From Piscinibacterium candidicorallinum (GTDB lineage Bacteria; Pseudomonadota; Gammaproteobacteria; Burkholderiales; Burkholderiaceae_C), in contig NZ_CP180191.1 in NCBI RefSeq assembly GCF_047549485.1, positions 2,418,001-2,482,000 on the forward strand: 64,000 bases of DNA. Direction: 5' to 3'. Below are positions 7,481 through 14,870 of the stretch, piece by piece (position 1 is the first letter of the stretch; every line of letters starts with the position of its first letter). Position numbers and translations under genes: made by a program. The notes beneath the pieces are model-generated. The model saw nothing but the letters and a program-made list of their open reading frames with translations, searched no databases and was not told the origin of the DNA.

Positions 7481-10006
7481 TCAAACCATCACGCCTGGCG
7501 CGCCCGACTTCATCGCGTCCAGCAAGCAGTTCTTGCAGTCAGTGCGCGGGAAGTCCGGCAAGGTCGGCGACTTGCTACTCGGCCCCTTCAGGTCGTACTT
7601 GGCGGTCTTGACCAACAGGTTGCCTGGCCCACCGATCTCGATGTTCCCACCCTTCAGGGTGATGTACGCGCCGCCGGACTCAATGAAAGTGATGTGCTGC
7701 TTGGCTTCTATCAGCACATGCTTTTGGCTTGCCGTCAGATGGATGGCCTGCTCAGCATTAATCACGGTGTCGTCATGCTGGCTTTGGAAGAGCAGCTTGC
7801 CGGTATTCGCGATGCTGTGAATGCCACCGGACTGTGCGAAGTGACGGATGCCGGTCGTCGCATGCACATGCGACTGCAGCCCGGTAGTCACTTGAAGATT
7901 CTTGCCAGTCACTACATCTGCATGCTCACCGGTACTGACGGTCAGGTTCTTGGGTGTGGCCACCACGATGCCCGCTGGGCTGTGCAACGCGAGATGATTG
8001 GCCGTGGGGTCCGTGGCCTTCTCCTCATTGTTCGCGCCGCTGCCGAGACCCTTAACCTCAGAGGTCTGCTGTTCCTGCGGCTTCAGGTCAATGCCCTCGA
8101 AACCCGTTTCGTCAGCTCCGGTGGCTGCCTGATGGGTTTTCGCGTTCTCGGTCAGCTGCTTGGCCAGCTTGAGCGATTCCTCAAGGCATCGAACGAGATC
8201 ATGCCGATCCAGCGTTCCACCCACCGCCCCGACCTTGCCGTCGGTCGTGATCAGCAGGCCCTTGGCTGCCCGTACCGCACCCCATTCATCGGTGCGCAGC
8301 TCGAAGCCCTGGCCGCGCGGCTGCGCGTTGGCCTTGGCCGCGGGCCCCTCGCCCTCACCCGCGGCTTGATCCGCCCGCGGATGCACGAGCCAGCCCAGGT
8401 TGAGCTGTGAGGCGCCTTCGGTGGATGCGACCTGCGCGCGGACTTGCCCCGTCGTGTCGTCGAACAGCACCTGGTTGTAGCCGCCGCCGCCGATTTCCTT
8501 GCTCTTGAAGCCGGCCAGCGCCTGGTTGCCCGGCAGGCTGCCGGTGCCGCTGAAAGTGGTCGGGCGGTTAGCGCCGTTGTTTACGCGGCCGATCACGATG
8601 GGTGCGTCCGGGTCGCCGTCGGCAAAGCCCACCAACACTTCCTGCCCGATACGCGGGATGAACTGGCTACCCCAGTTGGCCCCGGCCCAGGGCAGGCTCA
8701 CGCGGAGCCAGCAGGTGTCCTTGCCGTCGCGCTGGCCGTAGCGATCCCAGCCGAAGTGCACTTTCACGCGGCCCCACTCGTCGGTGTGGATCTCGCCATT
8801 GCCGGCGCTGCCACCCACCACGGTGGCTGTCTGGATGCCCGGCACGATCGGCCGAGGTGTGGTTCTGGCAGGCCGGAACGGCAGCGTGTCGGGCTGCGCA
8901 TGGATGCTGCACGCGAAATAGGCACCACCGGCTGCACTAACCAGTTCCGGTGCCAGCTTGGCGAGCAGATCTGGATCGATGCCTTCGTAGTTGGCGAAGA
9001 CGGCGGTGAGTTGGTGTGCCGTGATCAGGTGACGCTTGTTCAGCGCGCTCTGCGCATGCTTTGCAAGCGTGAAGCAGCCTCCGGCGTACAGGGCTCGGGC
9101 TGTGGTGCGGCCGGTGTAGGTGTCCGTCGGTGCACCCAGCGCTTCGAGCGCCACCTGCGCCTGGTGCAGGGCCTCGCTCTCTTCGCGGCTTTCCTTGTGG
9201 AACAGGCCTGGGGTGGCATAGATCTCGGTTTGCTTGGCACCGAGCTTGGGTGCGTGTTCCGGTGCGACGCGCTGGTCAGCCTTGGGCTGTGCGGGCGCCT
9301 GCCAGGCGTAGTCGCTGACAACCACCTGGCTGGACGCCACCTGCCGTGCCGGCTGCCAGTCCAGCAGGCTTTGCTCGTCCTCGCGCCGCTTGCCCACCTG
9401 AGCGTTGAAGGGCACGGTCTCGTAGCCAGGGCAGTCGATGTGCTTGGCGATCGAGTCGGTGAGCACCAGGGTGTGACTGCCAGCGGCATGGGTGAAGTGG
9501 TAGGTGATCCCCTCCAGCTCACACAGCCAGTTCACGAACTCCAGGTCGGACTGCCGATGCTGAACGGTGTACGGCCGCTTGGCATACGTGTGCGTGAGTT
9601 TGAGTTCGACCTTGGCGATCGGATGGTCCGCAAACACGGCCTGCAGGATCTCGGGGATGGTCTGGTCCTGGAAGATGCGCGAGTCGGTCGTCAGCGAAAG
9701 GAACCAGAGCCAAGGGCGCAGTTCGACCTCGTAACGTGAGTAGCGCCCCAGCTGATCGATCAGCCTCGCACCGGCCACGATGCCATCCACATGCCGCACG
9801 GAGTCGTCGGCAAGATTCAGGCGTACTTCGCTGGTCAGGTGCTGATTCAGGAGTCCGTGCAGATCGACGGCTGCATCCAGGCTGAGGAATTGCAGGGTGC
9901 TCGCCTGCGTGCTGTTCAGGCGCTCGGCGTGTTCGAGGCGATGAAACAGCAGCGGCGACTTGGCGACGCCCGCAGGCGCGCGCAGCTGCGCGAACGGCTT
10001 ACTCAT
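7481..10006 (-). CDS. vgrG: Type VI secretion spike protein VgrG with DUF2345 C-terminus
   Basis: An 841-residue protein. The N-terminal two-thirds is the gp27/gp5-like core (RYEVELRPWLWFLSLTTDSRIFQ, YHFTHAAGSHTLVLTDS, TATVVGGSAGNGEIHTDEWGRVKVHFGWDR, GDPDAPIVIGRVNN). Around 560-720 is the Vgr/DUF2345 region (LNLGWLVHPRADQA, HLALHSPAGIVVATPKNLTVSTG), and the end is a beta-helix needle (HLTASQKHVLIEAKQHITF). It is the first gene of the cassette, with AGGGGA upstream of ATG 10006, and delivers the lipase through the adaptor. No T6SS sheath or baseplate genes are in this window, so it must use an apparatus encoded elsewhere. Confidence 0.96.
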   Translation of the reverse strand: MSKPFAQLRAPAGVAKSPLLFHRLEHAERLNSTQASTLQFLSLDAAVDLHGLLNQHLTSEVRLNLADDSVRHVDGIVAGARLIDQLGRYSRYEVELRPWLWFLSLTTDSRIFQDQTIPEILQAVFADHPIAKVELKLTHTYAKRPYTVQHRQSDLEFVNWLCELEGITYHFTHAAGSHTLVLTDSIAKHIDCPGYETVPFNAQVGKRREDEQSLLDWQPARQVASSQVVVSDYAWQAPAQPKADQRVAPEHAPKLGAKQTEIYATPGLFHKESREESEALHQAQVALEALGAPTDTYTGRTTARALYAGGCFTLAKHAQSALNKRHLITAHQLTAVFANYEGIDPDLLAKLAPELVSAAGGAYFACSIHAQPDTLPFRPARTTPRPIVPGIQTATVVGGSAGNGEIHTDEWGRVKVHFGWDRYGQRDGKDTCWLRVSLPWAGANWGSQFIPRIGQEVLVGFADGDPDAPIVIGRVNNGANRPTTFSGTGSLPGNQALAGFKSKEIGGGGYNQVLFDDTTGQVRAQVASTEGASQLNLGWLVHPRADQAAGEGEGPAAKANAQPRGQGFELRTDEWGAVRAAKGLLITTDGKVGAVGGTLDRHDLVRCLEESLKLAKQLTENAKTHQAATGADETGFEGIDLKPQEQQTSEVKGLGSGANNEEKATDPTANHLALHSPAGIVVATPKNLTVSTGEHADVVTGKNLQVTTGLQSHVHATTGIRHFAQSGGIHSIANTGKLLFQSQHDDTVINAEQAIHLTASQKHVLIEAKQHITFIESGGAYITLKGGNIEIGGPGNLLVKTAKYDLKGPSSKSPTLPDFPRTDCKNCLLDAMKSGAPGVMV

Positions 10007-10255
10007 GGACTGATCCCCTGCCGGCGCTGCGACATCGGGGAGGAGAGGCGCAGGCTGGCTTGCTATGGATGCAAGTCTATGGAGATAGCCTGTCGCTTGT
10101 CTCGACCGGAAATCACCCGAACGGGGTACCGACGGCTCTATGGCGCAGCCTGCGATACCTTCCGTTGCAATTGCTGATACGCCGCATGGTGCCCGTGCAG
10201 CGCGCCGAGACGGATGAGCTAACCCGCTTCTTTTGGTGCGGGCTCAATCAACCAG
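10007..10255. other. Gap between vgrG and the integrase gene
   Basis: These 249 bp separate two minus-strand genes and should contain the promoter of the vgrG cassette. I see no gene, no clear terminator for the integrase and no repeat. Confidence 0.4.
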
Positions 10256-11455
10256 TCAGCCATGAGCTGCGCCCAGATAGCGTGCCCAGTCCTCCATCAG
10301 CGCCACGCGCTTCTCCAGCAAGTCACCTCGGCGATACGCCGCCTCAGCCTTGTTCTTGATGGTGTGCGCCAGCGCCATTTCCGCTACTTCGTGCGAATGG
10401 GATGTGCACTCGGCCGCCCAGTCACGAAACGTGGACCGGAATCCATGCACTGTGGCGTCCACACCCAATCGCTTGAGCACAGCGCCCAGCGTGGCATCGG
10501 AAAGCTCCTTGCCTCGGGGCGAGAAAAACACCAAGTCGGAATCCGTCAGCCGCGGAACCGCCTTGAGCAGCTCGATCGCCGAAGTCGAAAGCGGCACGCG
10601 ATGCTCGCGCCCTGCCTTCATGCGCTCAGCAGGAATCGTCCACAGCGCGGCATCGAGATCCAGCTCGGCCCAACGTGCGCCACGAACTTCTCCGCTGCGC
10701 GTCGCCGTGAGGATGCAGAACGCAAGTGCCTGAGCGCCCATACCCTCGGTCGCCCGGACTCGCGCATACACCGCGGGGGCATCGTTGATCGGCACCGCAC
10801 TGAAACTTTCCGTGCGCGCAACCTTCGCTGGCGCAGGCAGCACGGCATCCAAGTGCCCCCGCCAGCGTGCTGGATTCAGCCCCGTGCGGTAGCCACGTAC
10901 CGTGGCCCAGGACAAGACCTGCTCGATTCGGCCGCGCAGTCGGCTGGCCGTCTCAGTCTTCGTCCGCCAGATCGGCTCAAGCACCTTCAGGATGTGGGGC
11001 AGCTCGATCTCTTCAACCCGCATGCGGCCGATCACCGGGTAGGCGTATGCCGAAAGCGTATTGCCCCACTGCTGCGCATGCTTGGCGTTCTTCCAACCCG
11101 CGGCGTGCGCTTCGATGTACATGCGACAGCAGGCCTCGAAATCCATGGCACGCGCCTGGTCGGCGATGAGCCGCTGCTTGGCCATGCGACGCTGCTCTAC
11201 AGGGTCGATCCCTGACGCGATCTGTTCGCGCAAGCGGCGGGCGCTTTCCCGAGCATCTTGAAGCGTGACGTCAGGGAAGCCACCCAAGCCAATGTCACGA
11301 CGGGCGGCGCCTACGACGGTGCGTAGGATCCATGAGCGCGCGCCCGACCCCGTGACCTGCAGAGCGAGGCCAGCCACGCCGCCAACAAAGTGCAAGCCCG
11401 GCTGAATAAGCCGACGCACCTCAAGCGCTGAGAGTTCACGCGCCTTGCGCGGCAT
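10256..11455 (-). CDS. P4-type tyrosine recombinase/integrase
   Basis: A 399-residue integrase. The N-terminal DUF4102 arm-binding domain (GLALQVTGSGARSWILRTVV, IGLGGFPDVTLQDAR) is followed by a SAM-like core-binding domain and the catalytic domain. Active-site residues are intact: Arg253 (ILTATRSGE), HxxR at 337-340 (VHGFRSTFRDW), His364 (MALAHTIKNKAEAAY) and Tyr374 (AAYRRGD). It integrates and, with an excisionase such as the AlpA-like protein, excises the island. Its gene sits at the right edge of the island, next to a tRNA-Ser 3' fragment at 11619-11632, the likely attachment site. Confidence 0.97.
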   Translation of the reverse strand: MPRKARELSALEVRRLIQPGLHFVGGVAGLALQVTGSGARSWILRTVVGAARRDIGLGGFPDVTLQDARESARRLREQIASGIDPVEQRRMAKQRLIADQARAMDFEACCRMYIEAHAAGWKNAKHAQQWGNTLSAYAYPVIGRMRVEEIELPHILKVLEPIWRTKTETASRLRGRIEQVLSWATVRGYRTGLNPARWRGHLDAVLPAPAKVARTESFSAVPINDAPAVYARVRATEGMGAQALAFCILTATRSGEVRGARWAELDLDAALWTIPAERMKAGREHRVPLSTSAIELLKAVPRLTDSDLVFFSPRGKELSDATLGAVLKRLGVDATVHGFRSTFRDWAAECTSHSHEVAEMALAHTIKNKAEAAYRRGDLLEKRVALMEDWARYLGAAHG

Positions 11456-11581
11456 GAGTTTGGCGGAGGAATTTCATGCCCATCATCCTACCCATCACAA
11501 TGAAAGCGATCAAGCGAAATGACATGAAATCTCGCGACCAAACAAAAGCGTTCAAAATCAATAACTTGAGGCATCACTTGA

Positions 11582-11602
11582 TTCATAGAGAAATTCTATG
11601 AA
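11582..11602. repeat. 8-bp inverted repeat TTCATAGA/TCTATGAA near the attachment site
   Basis: TTCATAGA at 11582-11589 and TCTATGAA at 11595-11602 are perfect inverted copies separated by GAAAT. It lies 127 bp upstream of the integrase start and 17 bp from the tRNA-like fragment, suitable for an integrase or excisionase binding site. Confidence 0.4.
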
Positions 11603-11618
11603 ACGCCGAAATGGGGGA

Positions 11619-11632
11619 CGCCCTCTCCGCCA
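11619..11632 (+). other. tRNA-Ser 3'-end fragment, probable attachment site of the island
   Basis: CGCCCTCTCCGCCA equals the last T-arm base, the 3' acceptor strand and the CCA end found in many betaproteobacterial tRNA-Ser genes. The preceding 90 bases are AT-rich and do not fold as a tRNA, while a tRNA-style terminator follows directly. This is what remains when an island integrates into a tRNA 3' end: the displaced 3' copy stays at the far junction. The intact tRNA-Ser gene should lie at the left island end outside the window. The match is from memory of consensus tRNA sequences, so moderate confidence. Confidence 0.5.
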
Positions 11633-11642
11633 GCGGAAAAAT

Positions 11643-11665
11643 GCCACCGAAAGGTGGCTTTTTTT
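11643..11665 (+). terminator. Rho-independent terminator after the tRNA-Ser fragment
   Basis: GCCACC (11643-11648), GAAA loop, GGTGGC (11653-11658) and a run of seven T form a textbook plus-strand terminator. There is no complete gene upstream on this strand, which supports it having belonged to the tRNA whose 3' fragment lies at 11619-11632. A shorter T-run is present in the opposite direction as well. Confidence 0.75.
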
Positions 11666-11680
11666 CGCCCGCGGAGAGGA

Positions 11681-11739
11681 GCAAAGCCCCTGCGGGCTTT
11701 GCGCGCGAGATTCGAAAGGCACGGCTTGCAAGCCGTGCC
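11681..11739. repeat. Two adjacent strong hairpins at the island border
   Basis: GCAAAGCCC (11681-11689) pairs with GGGCTTTGC (11694-11702) around CTGC. Directly after, GGCACGGCTTG (11718-11728) pairs with CAAGCCGTGCC (11729-11739), a perfect 22-bp palindrome. Neither has a T-run. They may be a REP-like chromosomal element or a recombination relic. Confidence 0.5.
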
Positions 11740-11827
11740 GAGGTCGAGGAGCCGGATGCAGAGCCGGCGAGGTGACGGGATCCCGCTGGCGGCACCGCAA
11801 CGCCCGACTCCGGCCTACAGTTCGGCC

Positions 11828-12259
11828 ATGACGCTCGCCGAACTCGTCAAGCACTGCTTCACCAAAGCGCGCAGCAAGCGCCCTGCGCCGGGCGCAGACC
11901 TTCGGGCCTACGCGAGGGCGTGCAGCGCGCCGGCACTGCGGCCTTCAGAGGTCGCGCCGCACTTCCAGGTCTTGCATGGCGCGGGCGGTCGGCCGGTCGG
12001 GATCATCAGCTCGGCCGAGGATTCGATCGCCGGCTACGACACACTGCGCTACGCGCGCATCCGTGTGGCTGCGCCCTACGAGACACCGCTGCCGGACTGG
12101 CCGCCGGTAGGCGGTGCAGACGCCCCCTCGACGAGCGCGAAGCCCGCAGCTAGCGCAGGTTCTTCGCCTTGCGCACTTCGTCCATCTTTCGGCGAATCTC
12201 CGGCAACAGACGGGTGGCGGCAATCTCGCCGGCCAGCACCACCTGGTTGCGCGCATTGA
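11828..12259 (+). CDS. Hypothetical protein, convergent with the patatin-like gene
   Basis: ATG 11828 opens a 143-residue frame starting MTLAELVKHCFTKARSKRP. Up to about residue 107 the third codon positions are strongly G/C and the sequence has an ordered look (HFQVLHGAGGRPVGIISSAEDSIAGYDTLRYARIRVAAPYETPLPDW). Past position 12150, where the opposite-strand patatin gene ends, the codon pattern decays, so the last 36 residues are probably read-through of a lost stop or a frameshifted end. No domain is recognised. No ribosome site is obvious. Confidence 0.45.
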   Translation: MTLAELVKHCFTKARSKRPAPGADLRAYARACSAPALRPSEVAPHFQVLHGAGGRPVGIISSAEDSIAGYDTLRYARIRVAAPYETPLPDWPPVGGADAPSTSAKPAASAGSSPCALRPSFGESPATDGWRQSRRPAPPGCAH

Positions 12260-13190
12260 AGTCCGCGGCCGAGACCTGATCGATCTCGGGGCGGATCACC
12301 ACATCGGCATGCTGGCGCAGCTCGGCAGCCTTCAATCCAAGGCCCATGATGGCGATCGTCTGATTCAGTGTCGCAGCCAGTCCGTCGACTTCGCCACGGC
12401 GCGGCAGCGCCGAGATATCCACGGCGATGACGAAATCCGCACCCAGTTGCCGCGCAGCCAGCGCCGGCACCGGGCTCACTAGGCCGCCATCCACATAGTC
12501 TGCATTGCCGATTCGGACCGGCGAGAACACGCCGGGGATGCTGCTTGACGCGCGCACGGCCTGGCCGGCGTTGCCCCGGGTGAAGGGCACGGCGGCACCG
12601 GTGCTGAAGTCCGCCGCCACGGCCGCGAAGGGCTTGGCGAACTGCTCCATGGGCCGGTTGGCGACCAGCCGGTTCACGAACGCCTGCAGCGCCTCGCCGC
12701 GCAGCATGCCGCGGCCGGTGATGCTCCAGTCCGCCAGGGTGGCCTCGTCCATGGTCATGGCGGCCTGCTGCAGCGCGAAGCCGTTCATGCCGCTGGCGTA
12801 GAGCGCGCCGACCAGGCTGCCGGCGCTGGTGCCGGCAACCACATCGACCTGAATGCCCTGAGCCTCCAGCACCTTGATCACGCCGATATGCGCAAAGCCG
12901 CGTGCTGCACCGCCGCCCAGTGCGAGGCCCAGGCGCATGGCGCGGGCTGGCGGCGGGGGCGCGACGGGTGCCGGCACGACTGCAGGCGGCGCGGGTGGTG
13001 GGGGCGGCGGTTCCACCGGTGGGCGCGGCGTCGTGCAACCGGCCCCCAGGGCGAGCAAGGGTGCAAGGCTCGCAGCCAGCAGCAGGCCGCCTGTGCGGCG
13101 CCGCGCAGGGTCGATCGCGGCGGGGTTGGTCTGGGTGGTGTCTGCCGCGAGGGGGTCGCGCGGCTCAGGCAAGGAAGGCGCGTTGTGCAT
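12150..13190 (-). CDS. Patatin-like phospholipase, lipoprotein form
   Basis: A 346-residue protein from ATG 13190. An N-terminal hydrophobic stretch ends in a lipobox (LLALGAGC, Cys52), then a proline-rich linker (about 55-82) and a patatin domain: oxyanion loop GGGAARG (92-98), nucleophile GTSAGS (Ser122) and catalytic Asp in DGGLV (Asp234). The relatives are RssA/NTE-type lipid acyl hydrolases. The lipobox lies unusually far (50 residues) from the start, so the true start may be later, for example near GGLLLAASLAP, but no ATG is there. It would be anchored in the envelope. Substrate unknown. Confidence 0.9.
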   Translation of the reverse strand: MHNAPSLPEPRDPLAADTTQTNPAAIDPARRRTGGLLLAASLAPLLALGAGCTTPRPPVEPPPPPPAPPAVVPAPVAPPPPARAMRLGLALGGGAARGFAHIGVIKVLEAQGIQVDVVAGTSAGSLVGALYASGMNGFALQQAAMTMDEATLADWSITGRGMLRGEALQAFVNRLVANRPMEQFAKPFAAVAADFSTGAAVPFTRGNAGQAVRASSSIPGVFSPVRIGNADYVDGGLVSPVPALAARQLGADFVIAVDISALPRRGEVDGLAATLNQTIAIMGLGLKAAELRQHADVVIRPEIDQVSAADFNARNQVVLAGEIAATRLLPEIRRKMDEVRKAKNLR

Positions 13191-13618
13191 GGGTGGGCAT
13201 GATATGGCCTGCTGCGCACCCCGCTTGCACCGTGCCTCAGGGCGTGCAGGTCCATCACCTGCCGGCTCGCTCAGCGCCACGATGCGGCGTCAGTGACGGC
13301 CTCGTCGAACCGAGGCACGGGTCTGCTCGATGCCGCGCAGCGGCCGGGCTGCGGGGTGCGCGCTCGGTCAGTTCGACTCGCCCAAACGCCCGCGTGACGC
13401 AGATCAAGTGCCCCCACGCACTCTGGTGGCATAATTACAAGTGAGAATCGTTCTCGTTTATATTTGCATTTGTGGATTGCCCGCCGGACTAAAGCAGGCG
13501 GCCAGTTGAAGTCGCGAGACCCGCTTGGCCACCCCTTCCGGAGCCGCACCGCCACAGTCGCCGATTGATTCGGACCACGCGGCTTGCCGCGAACCTTTCC
13601 TTGAACCTCGACGCCACC
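13191..13618. other. Divergent intergenic region with Fur-type control
   Basis: This 428-bp gap separates minus-strand patatin and the plus-strand iron-binding protein. It contains the Fur box and promoter listed separately and an AT-rich island at about 13430-13480. No gene is evident; frames through it are short and GC-shadow-like. Confidence 0.5.
13435..13464 (+). promoter_or_regulatory. Fur box inside a sigma-70-like promoter for the iron-binding protein
   Basis: TGAGAATCGTTCTCG (13442-13456) matches the Fur 7-1-7 pattern TGATAATnATTATCA with GAGAA/TTCTC symmetrical arms. It lies between TTACAA (13435-13440, -35) and TATATT (13459-13464, -10), 18-bp spacing, so bound Fur-Fe would block RNA polymerase. 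The start codon at 13619 leaves a leader of about 150 nt. Confidence 0.75.
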
Positions 13619-14653
13619 ATGAAACTGCTCTCCTCAATTGCCCTCGCCGCCGCTGTTGCCGCCACCCTGGGCAGCGCCCTGCCCGCTCAGGCCCAGGAGC
13701 GTGTGCTCAACCTGTATTCCGCCCGCCACTATCAGACGGACGAAGCGCTCTACACCAACTTCACCAAGGCCACCGGCATCAGGATCAACCGCATCGAGAT
13801 GGGCGACGAACCTCTGCTCGAGCGCCTGCGCACGGAAGGCGCGGCCTCCCCGGCTGACGTGGTGCTTCTTGTGGATGCCGCGCGCCTGTGGCGTGCGCAG
13901 CAGGACGGTCTGTTCGCACCTGTGCAGAGCAAGGTACTGATGGACCGCATCCCGGCCGATCTCCGCGCACCGGACAACACCTGGTTCGCATTCTCCAGCC
14001 GAGCTCGCGTGATTGCGTACGACAAGTCCAAGGTCAAGCCCAGCGACATCGACACCTACGAAAAGCTCGCCGCGCCCGGCAACAAGGGCAAGATCTGCAT
14101 CCGCTCGGGCAGCCACCCCTACAACCTGTCGCTCTTCGGCAGCGAGCTGGAACGCCGCGGCGAAGCTGCAACCACCAGCTGGCTCAAGGGCATCGTGGAC
14201 AACATGGCGCGCGCACCCAAGGGCGGCGACACGGACCAGATCCGCGCCGTGGCCTCGGGTGAGTGCCAGATCGCCGTGACCAACACCTACTACTTCGTGC
14301 GCCTGATGAAGAGCACCAAGCCCGAGGACCGCGAGCTGGTGCAGAAGGTCGGCCTGATCTTCCCGAACCAGGCGACCAGCGGCACGCACATGAACATTTC
14401 CGGCGGTGCCATGGCGCGCAACGCCAAGAACCGTGCCGAAGCCCAGGCCTTCCTGGAGTATCTGGCCAGCGACGAGGCTCAGGCCTATTTCGCCAACGGC
14501 AATAACGAGTGGCCGGTGGTGGCCAGCGCCAAGGCCGCCAATCCGGAACTCGCGTCGCTGGGTGACTTCAAGCGCGAGCGTCTGTCGATCGCCACCATCG
14601 GCCGTCAGGCCTCGGCAGCGCAGCGTCTGCTCGATCGCGTCGGCTTCCGCTGA
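13619..14653 (+). CDS. Periplasmic Fe(3+)-binding protein of an ABC transporter (FbpA/FutA type)
   Basis: A 344-residue protein with a Sec signal peptide (MKLLSSIALAAAVAATLGSA, cut after AQA near residue 25). The mature part begins ERVLNLYSARHYQTDEALY, as in FbpA/AfuA proteins. The iron ligands include the adjacent tyrosines of TNTYYFVRL (224-225), and the C-terminal half has GLIFPNQATSGTHMNISGGAM and EFLEYLASDEAQAYFA-like motifs of the family. It binds free ferric iron in the periplasm. No permease or ATPase gene is beside it, so it works with partners encoded elsewhere. A Fur box upstream fits iron-starvation induction. Confidence 0.93.
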   Translation: MKLLSSIALAAAVAATLGSALPAQAQERVLNLYSARHYQTDEALYTNFTKATGIRINRIEMGDEPLLERLRTEGAASPADVVLLVDAARLWRAQQDGLFAPVQSKVLMDRIPADLRAPDNTWFAFSSRARVIAYDKSKVKPSDIDTYEKLAAPGNKGKICIRSGSHPYNLSLFGSELERRGEAATTSWLKGIVDNMARAPKGGDTDQIRAVASGECQIAVTNTYYFVRLMKSTKPEDRELVQKVGLIFPNQATSGTHMNISGGAMARNAKNRAEAQAFLEYLASDEAQAYFANGNNEWPVVASAKAANPELASLGDFKRERLSIATIGRQASAAQRLLDRVGFR

Positions 14654-14695
14654 TCGACAGAGCGGCGCAGCGCCATCACGCGCGTGTGCATGACC

Positions 14696-14738
14696 AACGG
14701 CCAAATCGAGGTGAATCTGCCTCAATTTGGCCGTTTTT
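14696..14738 (+). terminator. Rho-independent terminator of the iron-binding protein gene
   Basis: AACGGCCAAATCGAGG (14696-14711) pairs with CCTCAATTTGGCCGTT with one mismatch around an 8-base loop and ends in TTTTT. It begins 43 bp after the stop codon. Confidence 0.85.
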
Positions 14739-14749
14739 AGCTTTTATTC

Positions 14750-14835
14750 ACGAGCCAAGAATGCCTCTTTCCGCATCATTTCTGCGGATAGCGGCATATC
14801 GGCCACTAGCCGTTTTCGCGTCCGAAATTGACGCA
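14750..14835. repeat. Dispersed intergenic repeat, copy 1
   Basis: It contains the block TTCCGCAT-N6-TGCGGA-N4-GGCAT (14769-14797), identical in bases and spacing to the copy at 55785-55813, and CGTCCGAAATTGA (14819-14831), identical to the copy at 33192-33204. TCCGCA and TGCGGA form a hairpin. It sits in the convergent gap between the iron-binding protein gene and cysM. Confidence 0.65.
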
Positions 14836-14870
14836 ATATGGAGCGGGTCAACCGCTGCCCTTGCCGCAGC

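Larger units (their letters stand above)
11456..11827. other. Island/chromosome junction region
   Basis: This 372-bp stretch upstream of the integrase holds an AT-rich patch, three strong inverted repeats, a tRNA-Ser 3' fragment and a terminator, each listed separately. No complete gene is visible. The AT-rich 11470-11600 part differs from the GC-rich surroundings and probably contains the integrase promoter and arm-type sites. Confidence 0.5.

Noticed and set aside
6723..7820. 365-residue plus-strand frame
   Set aside because: Antisense to the DUF4123 adaptor and vgrG end; no family features.
8444..9739. 431-residue plus-strand frame opposite vgrG
   Set aside because: Shadow produced by GC-rich codons of vgrG; composition is Arg/Gly/Val-rich without motifs.
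11540..11632. Complete tRNA-Ser gene at the island border
   Set aside because: Only the last 14 bases match; the preceding sequence is AT-rich and cannot form the D and anticodon arms.
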